DNA from: Heterotrichella gracilis
Taxonomy: Eukaryota > Sar > Xanthophyceae > Tribonematales > Xanthonemataceae
NCBI GenBank assembly: GCA_032358255.1
Contig: JAULBX010031371.1
Coordinates: forward strand, 107,544 to 171,543
DNA length: 64,000 nt
Reading direction: 5' to 3'
Position 1 is the stretch's first letter, and every line of letters begins with the position of its first letter. A model generated the notes under the pieces. The model had not been told where the DNA came from, searched no databases, and worked only from the letters and a program-made list of their open reading frames with translations. Below are positions 11,397 to 28,394 of the stretch, one piece after another. Made by a program: the position numbers and the translations under genes.

Positions 11397-12474
11397 GGTC
11401 ACCTATTAGGCAGAAGAAGCCCGTATTGGCACTGATGATGGTGTGGGGGGTTTTAGGGACCAGGTGATGTTGCTCAGTGTGGCGGCCAAGGTACATACCC
11501 ACACGGGCACTGTAGCCTCTTGCAGTTATACCGCCTTCTAAACTGACCAGTAGAGTAGATGTTTGAGAAGAAACTCTGAAAGGGACCGCATAGGGCGACA
11601 TTTGGTACCGTACTGTAGACCACTAAGTTGAATTGCAGTTACCTGCATAACTGGTTGCAGTAAGCCAATGCTAATTAAATTGATTTTGTAGGTCTCCCAT
11701 GCATGCCATGGTTGTGGCAATGATTGATCAACAGCAGCTGCTTGATGAGGCCCTGTGCCGGCTTGCTGCAAGCAAGGCGGTGGTTGCTGGTGGTCAGCCC
11801 AGTGCGCAACAGTGTCAATAACGCGTATGCCATGCCATGCCCATTGGGCTACATCCCATGGATGTGCTGCTGCGCTGTACTGGGGACTGTGACAGTGCAC
11901 TGTCCTCGCGCAACTTCATTATCAAGAGACACCACCGGCGGCGCCTCACTTGGAGGCTTGATGACTGAATTTGAGAGCTTGCATGCTTGCGGAATACATG
12001 TGTTACAAATCGATAGAGCACACTGTCAAAATTGTAAGCTGGGTTCCAACCATGTCCCAGCCCTTGTTGGGTGGGTCCCAGATGGATTTCCCCCCTTGAC
12101 ATGACCACACCCACAACCCCGCCCAATCATGTCAAAATCACTGCACGGGTCCTTCCCGGCATAATTCAGAGCTTGCACCACCAATGCGGCCATGCAATGC
12201 ACCCGCATCTTCTTGCGTCACTGCAAACCACAGTGGTGACTCGCATGCCTGCGCCCGTCGCATGGCTGAGGGATTGCCGGTGCTTCTGGCGGCTCCTGCT
12301 GCCCCCCACCCCCACACTTCACTATATAAAGTGCAGCCCCATCCGCCAGTCCGCCGCCATCACACCACGGACGTCCCATGTGCCCCCACACCCCATGTGA
12401 CCGCATCACCGCTCTACCATATGACCTCGCCCACGTGATGCCATGTGCACGCAGCCGCAGCACCACGTGACAAC
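11397..12474. other. Convergent spacer between MATE and phosphoglucomutase
   Basis: Contains the 3' flanks of both genes. Several CACGTG-type palindromes and CATGTGA/CACGTGA repeats cluster at about 12370-12480. A ctatataaag sequence occurs near 12321 but no gene follows it. No coding frame is supported. Confidence 0.4.
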
Positions 12475-18481
<6,007 letters not shown>

Positions 18482-18600
18482 GGTGTTGACGCTGCGCAGA
18501 GCCCTGCTCGGTGCGAGGATCCTTGGCCTGGTGGTGGGAAGCGCTGGCGCCAGGAACGAGCGGCTTGAGGCTGGTGAGCGAAGTGCGTGGAACTCCCTGA

Positions 18601-19530
18601 TGCCCGTACTGCAGATCAGGTGCAGGTGTATGGGTGAGCGGCGTGATATTGAGTGGGGTGCTATGGATACGCGATAATGAAGTGCTAGGTGGATGAATGC
18701 GAGTTTATTTAATACATACGAGGTGGTAGAGGTAGTGGGCGATGCATTTGGTCCGTTTTAGGCAGCCAGCGCCACGTGTCTTGCCCACCCGTCTTGGCCA
18801 ATGGGGACCCTACACATGCCATATCAACACCCACACTTGGCCCAACAACCCTACCTGCTAGACAAGCTAGCACGCATCCTGTTCAGCGTGTGCGATCAGT
18901 CGCGTCTATTCGGCCTGGAGCCGTTTCTTGAGCTTGGATCTGGGCAACAGTGCAACAAAGGTGTGTATCTGTGTGTGTGTGTGTGACCTGCAGCAATCAA
19001 CCCCCTGGGTGTCACATACGGATAGGCTGCTGAGTGTTTGTGGCGATAACCTCGTCGGTGATCAAGGACATGCGCAGGCAATGGGTGGGTGTTACCGTAT
19101 GCACACAGCAGTGGTTGCTAGTGGTTAGGCAGCAAGGGGTTGCCCAGGCCAGCAATCCAGGTGGGTATTCAGCAGGACCTGTGGTGCACCTTAGTGACAG
19201 GCTTATCAGGAGCATACCTTCACGTTTGCACTGCTGATGGAAGAGATAGATGCGTCAATGTGGGGCAGCATATCCGGCTAGATAAAGCACTTGGCCGCAC
19301 AGATGAAGACCGCCCGTCCATGCCTCGACTGCCAGCGGGTGGCTGCGGCACAGGCGGCGGCGGTGCGGCGGGTGTGCCGCCGTGCGGTTTTTGAGTGGGC
19401 ACCAAAACGACGTTTGGCTGATGGCATCATATGGGTTGATGCATTCAAACGCGTGTTGTAACACCCGGGCGTTGCCTTGCCCGTTCGATCTGTAGTGACA
19501 GGGCTTCTGTGCTTGTGTGGTGGCAGCACG
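18601..19530. other. Divergent spacer between PGM and the SR-protein gene
   Basis: Upstream flanks of two divergent genes. It holds a short TG microsatellite near 18963-18985. No coding exon is identified, although the missing 5' exon of PGM may lie here. Confidence 0.4.
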
Positions 19531-19532
19531 CA

Positions 19533-19540
19533 TATATAAA
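19533..19540 (+). promoter_or_regulatory. TATA box of the SR-protein gene
   Basis: TATATAAA, 64 bases before the start codon at 19604: a good match to the TATA consensus at a plausible distance for a short leader. Confidence 0.6.
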
Positions 19541-19603
19541 AGCAGTACTTGGCATGCCCACCTGACCATCGGCAGCTGGATTGCTTCTTGCCCCGTGCCC
19601 ATC

Positions 19604-21637
19604 ATGGGTCGGTCGTACTCCCGGTCTCGGTCCCGGTCCCGCAGCCCCAAGCGGCGGGGGAGCAGGGGCGGGACCCCCATGCGGCGGGAGGAAGCTGGAA
19701 CCTGCAGCCTCATGGTTCGGAATCTCTCAAGGGATACCAGGTAACCCAAGAACGCCAGCAATGGTGTCATTGATGCAAAGTTGCAACCACCTCTGTGGCT
19801 TAGTTGGGGTTTTGCCTCTGTCTTCCAGGCAAGAAGACCTCAAGTACGCTGCCGAGAAGTACGGCAAAGTGAGGGACATCTACATCCCGCGGGACTTCTA
19901 CACCAAGTGAGTCCTGTTGTCGCCCACAGGTTGATCCCTTTGCCACCGTGCTGTACGACTCAAAAGGCGTTACAGTGCTTTCTCTGAATCGCAGGGAGCC
20001 TCGGGGTCTTGGTTTCATCGAGTTCACGGAACCCCGTGACGCCGAGGATGCCAAGTATGGCATGGACAGGATGTCACTGCATGGGAGGGAGGTACGCCGC
20101 TGACTGGTGCACAATTATCACTGCTTGGTGCCAGTCCTGCCTGCCACCAACCCTCAGCTCTCCTCAGCTTCTGAGCAGCTTCTTTTCTGTGCAGATCTCG
20201 GTTCAATTTGCACAGCAAGGGCGCAAGCGGCCTGAGGACTACCGTGGTGGCGGTGGTGGTGGTGGCTATGGCAGGGGTGGAGGTGGTGGTAGCGGGTACG
20301 GCAGGGGCGGGTATGGCGGTGGCGGCGGCTATGGCGGCGGCGGTGGCTATGGTGGTGGCGGTGGCTATGGGAGCCGTGGTGGCGGTGGTTATGGTGGTGG
20401 GGGCTATGGCGACCGCGGTGGGGGCTATGGAGGAGGGGGCGGAGGCTATGGGCGAGGTAGGTTTCTGGCATTGCCACACTGCTTACGGTCTGCCACTGCA
20501 TTGGCAGAGCCAGGTTCGCCTTGCAGTTGCAATCCCCAGTTGAAGTGGCAACTTTACCCTAAACCCTTAACAATTACTCCCAGAAGTTCAGGACACTGCT
20601 TTGTGTGGCCATGGTGCTTGACATTGACCGCACAGTGCATGCATGTTTGCAAATGCGCACATAATCTGCATTGTACAGTGGCAACCTGGGAGAGTTCACC
20701 TGGGTATAGTGGGGCTTCCCTTTTGCACCTACTTCCCACCTGCCATCTCCACACATCTCCTTCCCATATAGCTGCACTGGCCACCACACCAACACCACCA
20801 ATGCCAATATACAGCCTTCTTTTGCCGACCAAAACTCCAGCAGTGCAACTGGGTTCAAAACCCTAAAACCTAAATCCTCAACCCTGCTGTTGCAGAGGAG
20901 CGTAGCCGGCACCGCAGCCGCTCACCTGCCCGCCGGCGCAGCCCCTCGCGCTCGCCACGCCGCCGCACACGAGAGAGGGACGCATCAGCGTCGCCGCCCC
21001 CCAGGTACGCCCCGTCACGTATTTTCATTCGTTGTCTCAGGAACCACATCAAAGCCCTTCTTGAGTATGAGTAGATCGGTGAAATGCATGTCCCTCCTAC
21101 CACATGGCGTGCCCAATCATGTTATCATGGGGTGGTGGGTTACTTATCACATGGTTAGGGGTGGGCTGCCCGGTATTAGATACTCACGTATATGGGCATG
21201 CATCATACACACACTGCGCATTCATGCAAGCACGATGCAGTACACAGAGTTTAGGGTTTTGGAGTTACTCACTTGTCGCCGCCCACAAGGTACACGCACC
21301 TGCATACATCAAGCCCACGTAGATCATGCCCATGGTTTAGTGTATGTGGCAGGGTTGGACATGTGACTTGGGTTTCAGGCGCAAGGCAGCAGCATATTTT
21401 AATGTAATCTATACACTTCGCAGGAGGGGCCGCTCCCCATCCCCAGCCCGCTCAGGCAGCCCAGCGGATCGGTCCCCAGGCCGCTCAGCCAGCCCAGTGG
21501 GCCGGTCCCCAGCCCGCTCCGCATCCCCACGCGGGCGCTCGCCCGCTCCCCGGGACAGATCACTCTCCCCAAGGTCACCACGGGGTGGCGCTGATGACCG
21601 CTCACCCTCGCCCGAGGGCTCAGGATCCCCAAGGTAA
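19604..21637 (+). CDS. SR-type splicing factor (RRM, Gly-rich linker, RS tail), 6 exons
   Basis: Nuclear pre-mRNA splicing factor of the SR family. Exons: 19604-19740, 19829-19906, 19995-20091, 20195-20456, 20896-21004, 21424-21637; 897 bases, 298 residues, all GT-AG and phase-consistent. A short N-terminal RS stretch (MGRSYSRSRSRSRSPKRR) precedes one RRM (about 34-112) with RNP2 LMVRNL and RNP1 RGLGFIEF. This order resembles plant SC35-like (SCL) proteins. Residues about 121-190 form an RGG/GYGGGG-rich segment more typical of glycine-rich RNA-binding proteins. Residues from about 192 on are Arg/Ser/Pro repeats (RSRSPARRRSP, GRSPSPARSG). The combination of SCL-like head, Gly-rich middle and RS tail is unusual. 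The stop TAA overlaps a potential donor (aag-gtaactt), so a further exon is formally possible. Confidence 0.88.
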
Positions 21638-24267
21638 CTTGGTGTGTGGTGGTTGGGAGTTGTGGTGTGGTTGTGCGGTAGATTGGTGGCCATTGGTGGC
21701 GTCTAGTCGGTGCAAGTCACATTGCTATTTGGATGTCACATGGGCTGGGTCTGGTTGGGTTACCTGGTGTGGCAAGAGCAGCGGTTTTGAGTGGCCAGCA
21801 TGTGCTCGTTTCCCTGAAGCAATGGTGCGGTCATGCATAGCAGATCCTCACCACAACCATGGGCTGATGTCTTGTTATTTGCCGCCGACAAACAGTCCCA
21901 GTGGTAGTGCCACAGCCATGCTGCTTATCTGTCGATCAAAACCACATGCACTTGCCAACTGGCGTGCATGCCAATGTAGGTAAAGAAAAGCACACAGCTC
22001 AGTCAGTAGCAGGCGTGTGGGGTTGAGGATGGAGATGGGATGTTGACAGCAAAGTGTGCGTGCTACTTTGCAGGGACTGAGACGCACTGGGGGATAGTTT
22101 GCGGACTGCACAGCCAGCCAAGCGCATGCAGCTATTGCGCCCCAACAGAATTTATGCTGAGGATAATTGCAGCATTGGTACTGCGCTCTCAGGGTATAAA
22201 TGTACACCCCTGTGGGTTGGACAGCAGCGGAGCTTTTCCAGCTGGCAGCATGGCGATGGCTGGCACGGCTTGCAGAAAAATTGGCGTGTGGGGCAACCTC
22301 CGGCAGGAGGCAAGCAGTGGAGAGGGAGCGGCTTGGCAGTCATGGATAATACACCACCTTTTTTGCGTGCAGCTGGCGCCCAGATAAAAATGGCAACCCA
22401 GTTGACATGCACAAGGGTACTTTAACAGCAATGGAGCAGCATTGCATGGCCTGGCCAGCGCAGGGCAGGCGTGAGGAGGGTTCAGCTAAACAGTGGCCAG
22501 CAGTCAGAGCAGGGCCATTAAACACTCCCGATGCGTCCCTTTACATGCCCACCCTGCGCTGGTGCATTGTTCTATAACCCGAAGCATCGCTAGGGAACCC
22601 TAACCCTCTCTTGGAAGCTGTCCTTGATGTGTGGGGCAGCTGCTATTGGACATGTGCAGTTGCATGCATTGGTTAGAAGTTGCAAACATTTAGGGTCACC
22701 GAGGCGATGCATGAACACTCATGGGTGTGCCATGCGTCCCTCAATCTTGTACCACCACCGCAGGATGGGTCGAGGTGAGGTGAGGGTGATGAAATGTGCT
22801 CTGATGATGGACGGCGGTTGATGATCACTTGTGCTCTGATGCTGCTGATGACCATGGTGGGCAAGCCCTGTGGCATCCATCAATGTGTAGCTGTGATGAA
22901 CGATGTCTGATGTGGTGATTGCGATGACGATGATGGCAGGTATCTGTTTCAGATGCAGCGACTGCCTGATGTGTGACCAATGTTGCCAAGCACGCCAATG
23001 CATGGCATCGTATGTGAAGCACACTAGTCTGTGATCTACGTGACTTGTGGGGCTGGCCTCTGCATCTGAAAGGGAGGATGGCTTGTAATCACGCCCAGCC
23101 TCCACCACCCGTCCTGGGCCAGTGGATGAGTTGACTGTGGTTGTCAACCATTGTGGCGGTGACATATTAGTAACTGGTTCCCTGCCCCTTTTGCTGCGCG
23201 TTGCGCTTTTCCCTTTTGTTTATTCTTCTGGAACTGTGGCACCATTCTTTCTTCTTCTGGTACTATTGCAATATGGATGGACACTGTGAAACACACCGGT
23301 GGAAGTCCGGAACCGACCACCCATTCTGGTGGTGGCTCCCGTGATTTATTCCTATGGTGAACTGACCTTTGGTGCAATGGTTGGGAAGGTTGATACTTAG
23401 GTCTGTTAAACATGGGATAAAATCAAAATTGTATGGGAGACACTCTTGTGTGGGTCTTTATTCGTTGGTTACCTGGTGCCCAAGTCCCATGGAAAGCTGC
23501 TGCAGCAAATGACCTAACTAGATGCAACTGCTTCCCCAGATTGGACTGGGTTGTGTTGCCGCAAGACTGGCCGGCCCTGCCTGTTGCAGAGAGTATGCAG
23601 CGCACTGCGTGGGGCCTGGCCCAGACTGCACTTGTTTGTGCGCATATCTGGTTACTCAAGGTGAGCTACAGCAGAGTGCGTACTCACAGTACTGTAAAAT
23701 ATAGGTCATAAATGACAGCGCACAGATCTGCAAAAAGGTGCCTGTTTGGCACCGGCTATCAACAACAGTTCTGACAACAGCGACAGCAACAACAGATTCT
23801 GAAGCAGTTTCAGAAGCAGTACAGGCTGACATGCGGTAGATTACACTGCGCTAGAACAAAATGCTCGCCACGAGCCCGGCTGGCAGTTGAAAAGGTGGCC
23901 AGTGCAACAAGTAAAGTTCCTCTCTTCTCGGTACAGTTGTTGTACAGTCTCACAGTTTTGAGTGCAGGGCATTGTTGTACAGTTTGGGAGTACACTTGTG
24001 GTGTCAATAGGTGCCACAGGTGTGGCCCCATCAGGAAAATTGGGTTGCGCTGTGGCAAGGAGTGGGTGCTGCTGAGAGAAACAGTTCGCCACCCATTTAC
24101 TGGTACTAAAAGGCTTCAAAACTTACGACCTTCACTGCGACCTTCACTCCATCAGGGTTCTGATCACTGGTGGGCAGACCCCAGTCTTTCGTCACGTTGG
24201 CAGACTCGCATACATATGATACACAGCTACATCGATGCCAGACGATGCAGCTTCAAACTCTTCGGTC
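21638..24267. other. Gene-free 2.6-kb region
   Basis: No exon chain can be built. One exon-like stretch on the plus strand (about 23541-23660, acceptor ccccag and donor aag-gtgagc) and a Lys-rich minus frame near 23170-23260 stand alone and are not annotated as genes. Confidence 0.4.
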
Positions 24268-25130
24268 TTAGTCGTACATAAGCGCCTGCAGCTGCTGCTT
24301 CAGCTTTTGGCGCATGGCTGAGTTGGACACCTTCTTGTACTTGGGCTTCAGGGCAGAGTGCTCCATCCGCGAGGCTTCGTGCCTGTGACGCAGAAGAATA
24401 ATACGGGGTCAGGCTAGGTATAAGGCTCGGCAAAGGCCTCTTATGGACGAATTCCTGGTTGCTGAATAAAACAGAAACTCCGAAACCATGCAGCGTCAGC
24501 ATGCCATACCGTTGGGCAGTCTCTGCTTTCCTCACTGCCCGAGCAACATTCCGAATGCAGCTTTCTGGCAGTGGTTCTATGGCGTCAAGAGCCAAGGCCT
24601 CCGTCTGCGCAACACAACAACGTTAAGCGTGGGTCGTCCAGATCGCCCAACAACACCGTTCAGCCAACTTCATAGCAGGTCCCACTCTTTGGCACACTCA
24701 AGCCTTACAGGTCACAGCGCAGTACTTTCCTGACATACCTGCAAGGGAAATGTGCGTCCAAAACGGGCCAGGTTGACCTCTGCTGATGTCGCCAAACGAC
24801 CAAACTGGTGTGCCAGAAAACGGAGGGCGGATGTGGTAGGCATGCTATACGATCCTGTTGGGTTCCGGAACAGGGTTTGCACAGCCAGGAGTAGACAAAG
24901 GAGCACTAGCGGAACTGAGCAATGGGTCAAAGCAAGTATACACGAAACCTAGGTCCCGTTCCCTTTCAGCAGCGTGCACCTATGTGATAGCTGCAGCTGC
25001 TGTGCTGCAAAGCTGGGCGAGGCCTCGTCAGAAAGGTCCTCCGACTCGGAGTCCGAGACCTGCTCTTCAAGCGTCACGGGACTCCCGTGCTCAAAATGCC
25101 ACCTGGCACCAAGTTGGCACCTGGCTGCAT
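24268..25130 (-). CDS. Unknown small protein, at least 4 exons (5' end unresolved)
   Basis: I do not recognise the family. Three 3' exons form a solid chain: 24739-24844, 24510-24604 and 24268-24382, with phases matching and stop TAA. An upstream exon at about 25000-25120 encodes an acidic Ser-rich stretch (SDSESEDLSDEASPS) and ends in a usable donor (catag-gtgcac) whose phase fits the acceptor before 24844, but that acceptor is weak. The readable protein is an acidic N-terminal part, then ALRFLAHQFGRLA, then EALALDAIEPLPESC with a charged helix (NVARAVRKAETAQR), then a basic C terminus (KPKYKKVSNSAMRQKLKQQ) ending in ALMYD. It looks like a small nuclear, helical protein; that is inference from composition only. 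Confidence 0.55.
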
Positions 25131-25504
25131 TTCAAAAGTGGGTCCATGTTAAGAGTCCCAGCTTGTACTTAAGGAACCGCATAAGACCCACAAGCCAACC
25201 TTGGTAGCTTCAGTCTCCCTGTTCCACGCCACGTTTGAAATGCATGCATGCATGGCATGGGGCCACGATAGCAACAGCTTTTTCACGACTTTAATACCAC
25301 CTGTACGTGTGCACCTTATGTAACTTGAGAGCAACAGAGCGTAAGAGCAACATAAATCGGCACACAAACCACGGTCCTCTCAGTATTAAATCGGTCATAT
25401 ACGCCTACAGTAAGCTGCTGTGCCCGGGCAATTCCTACGGCATCTCCCTGTTCCCTTCGGTTTATGTGGCCCACGTCTAGTTATCGTCTCGGTTGGTAGC
25501 TCAG

Positions 25505-28394
25505 ATGGCTGACTGCTCTGAGGACGTTGTTCTCAGCTACTATGATGCACTCCTGAGGCAACAGGATGTTGAACTTCTGACCGGTCCGCACTGGCTCAAC
25601 GACCAGGTGAGGGTGTTGCACTCACAACGCACAGGCTCGGACAATCTCACTGGGTCAACCTGCACCCAACAGCCTTGAGGTCCATGCCTTATTCAATGCT
25701 GCTAGTCAGCCTTGCCCTGTCACATGCTGCCCACCACTCTGCCCGAGTGTTGGGCAACTGTTTGTATGCCTAACACCCCCCCCACTCGCCCACAGGTCAT
25801 CTCCTTCTATTTCGAGTATTTGTTCCATACCCAGGAGGGATCCCATGCAGAAAAGATGCTCCTTGTCGACCCATCAACAACCTTCCTACTGCATGTCCTG
25901 GGTAGGGCTTGGAAAATTGGGTTAGGGTTTAGAGGGTTCAGAATTTTGTATTGCTATGGGCAGCACGACCGGTTGGTGCCATGGGTCCTCACACCACTTG
26001 CGCTTTCTCTTTATTCGTTGAAAATCAAATAAAAGGATCCTCATTGTAAGTGCGCACCCTCTCTTTCCTGTGTGCAGATGAGGAGGCAGCTGTGGCCATG
26101 CTTGCCCCTATGGTAGGTCCTGTGTGAGACATACCATGTGCCACAAGATTTCACCCTTGCTGAATGCACTGCCAATTTTACCTTTGCTTGGTCGCCAACT
26201 GCAAACGCGTGTGTCGTATATCTCCTCCCCATTTTGCCGAGCCTGTGTCTCTCCATTTTGCGCAGCTCCGGGGGAAGGATTTGGTTTGCTTTGCGGTCAA
26301 CGACAGCACAGACCTGGAGAATGCGGGAAGGGGAACCCACTGGTATTTCAAATCCTGGGTTGGATTTTAATTTTCTGCTGCATTGTAGCATCCCATGCCC
26401 AAGGCCTTTGTTCATGTAGCTCAGGGGTTGCAGTCCTTCACACACCATTGCCATGGGATGGAGCCATGTACCATGCATGCCATGCACTCAGATGCCCTGC
26501 ATAGCCGCCTGCTGCATTCCGCTGCAATCCATGACCTGCATCCGCCAGTGGTGCATGGGTGCCATTTGGGCACTGTCACTACGGGAAGCCCTCTCCGACT
26601 GCATTTTCAAGCAAGTACAAATGACAGGCTTGTACTTGACAGCATCTCCTTGGGTTCAACCCTAAACGCGTAATTGTAACCCTGCCGCTGCCCCGCGCAG
26701 GTCTCTGCTTGTCTTCTCTGCATACGATGGCATCATCCAGCACTTTGACTCCAGTGGCACCGCCAACAATGTCCCTGCACGCCGGCTGGGCAGGGTGGTG
26801 GCGGCAGCGGTTAAAACGTGAGCCTGCATTTCCACATGTATGGTGGTGGCAATGCATCTCAGCATATTGCAACCACTCATGTAAGGATGCTGTAGCGGAT
26901 TGCACTCCCATTGCCAGAAGAGAGGGAGTGTAATCCTTGTAAAGGAAGTATGTGGATGCATATGACGGTCTCACAGCAGCAGCAAATGTGTAGTTGGCTT
27001 GGCACATGTCAGCTAGAAGACAGAAGAAAAGACAGAGTCACGCTCGCATACATCAATTTTTTGCGTTATCATGGCAGACTCAACAACCTGGAGCACGCCA
27101 CCTTTGCGCATGCACCACGCTGCCGGCGGCTGCTGAGCATCTCTGCAATGCATCCATTTGGCCACATTCCCAGCCACCCCAGCAGCAGCAAATGTGTAGT
27201 TGGCTTGGTACATGTCAGCTAGAAGGCAGATTAACAATCACCCTTGCATGCATCCATTTTTGCGTTACCATGGCAGAACACTCAGCAATTTGAGGCACGC
27301 CACCTTTGCGCATGCACCATCCTTGCTGACAGCTGCTGAGCATCTCGGCAATGCAACCATTCTCAGCCACCCCTGCACAGTTCTGATGCCCACCTTTGTT
27401 TTGACCAATAATTACTTAGTCAATAAATTACACGCGTTCAGCAATACAAGCCAGATTGGCAGTCCATCTCGCACATGGGGCGCCAAGCAGCTCTTTCCTG
27501 GCAATGTATGAACCAGCTATTGATCCCACGCAATTTGAGGTCCCGCTGGAGAAGGTCAGCCTATGTGGTCCTTGGTTACCTACACCTCTTCCCCCTCTAC
27601 CCTACCAACACCATATTTTAAGGAACCCGAGTGTCCGATAAATGTCCTAAATGGCCCAACAAGCTGAGCCCAGCGTAACTGCTTGGTGTACCCATAGCTC
27701 CCTGGATATTTGAAACATTGCCTTACCCTCCTTAGTAAACCTGCCTTGCCCCAATGCGCAGCCCTGCCTGGATGCCAGCTTGCCAATTCCAGCTCCGACC
27801 ATCACCCCAGCAGCAGAACGGGTATGACTGCGGAGTGCATGTGCTAGGTGAGTTAAGGCTTTAACCATTTGCTAGTGTTTGTTGCAGGGTAGAAAATTAT
27901 TTGCTGGCATTACCATTTCAGGCTGCAGGCATGGTTGGGCAAGCTACCCATGCCACTGCTGGTGGGAAACAGGGCCTTTGCAATAAGTTGGATGCATTGC
28001 ACATTGCATCATGCACAACGCCATGCAATGTTTGGGTGGGAAGGCACAAACTTTGAACCCACCGTCCGACCTTGGCATGTATGGAATGCCATTCACCTTT
28101 AGATCACGCGCATGGCGCGGCTAGCACGCCAATTCCATCTGGTTTGGGCATCCCTCACTCTTGGCACTCCCGGGGCACCTCCATTCACAAGTGCATGTGT
28201 CACACTCTCCACCACCCGCTGACTGCTCACCCTTGCTTGCCACAGCGTGTGCCCAGTGCCTGGTGCAAGGTTACCAGCCGGGGCGCGCCATCATTCTGAA
28301 TTCTGCCTATGTGCGGGAGCTGGTGCCTCACCTCAAGGAGGACATTTTGGCCCTCATCCGCCAGCTTGCGGCAGCAAGAGCAAGGGTGGCGTGA
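25505..28394 (+). CDS. NEDD8-specific protease (NEDP1/DEN1/SENP8 type, peptidase C48), 7 exons
   Basis: Cysteine protease that matures NEDD8/RUB1 and removes it from cullins and other targets. Exons: 25505-25606, 25796-25901, 26078-26112, 26266-26342, 26701-26817, 27762-27847, 28246-28394; 672 bases, 223 residues, matching the small size of this subfamily without the long N-terminus of Ulp1/SENP1. Family signatures: DVVLSYYDALLRQQDVELL, GPHWLNDQVISFYFEYL, AVNDSTD. Catalytic residues are visible: His106 (GTHW), Asp123 (QHFDSSG), Gln164 and Cys169 in QQQNGYDCGV. The C-terminal helix is LVPHLKEDILALIRQL. The 944-base intron 5 holds a two-copy repeat of about 200 bases. A diverged paralogue lies 4 kb downstream in the same orientation. 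Start is the first ATG of the frame. Confidence 0.92.
26978..27375. repeat. Two-copy direct repeat of about 200 bp in the deneddylase intron
   Basis: Copies at about 26978-27180 and 27181-27375 share agcagcaaatgtgtagttgg, ttgcgttaYcatggcaga and gccacctttgcgcatgcacc in the same order. Each ends in cagccacccc. Confidence 0.85.

Noticed and set aside
20024-20543. Long Ala/Val-rich and His-rich frames across the SR gene
   Set aside because: Frame shadows of the Gly-rich exon repeats.
23541-23660. Isolated exon-like stretch with good splice sites
   Set aside because: No neighbouring exon in phase on either side.
27482-27556. Possible additional deneddylase exon (TSSFLAMYEPAIDPTQFEV)
   Set aside because: Its end phase (0) does not match exon 6, and known family members need no segment here.
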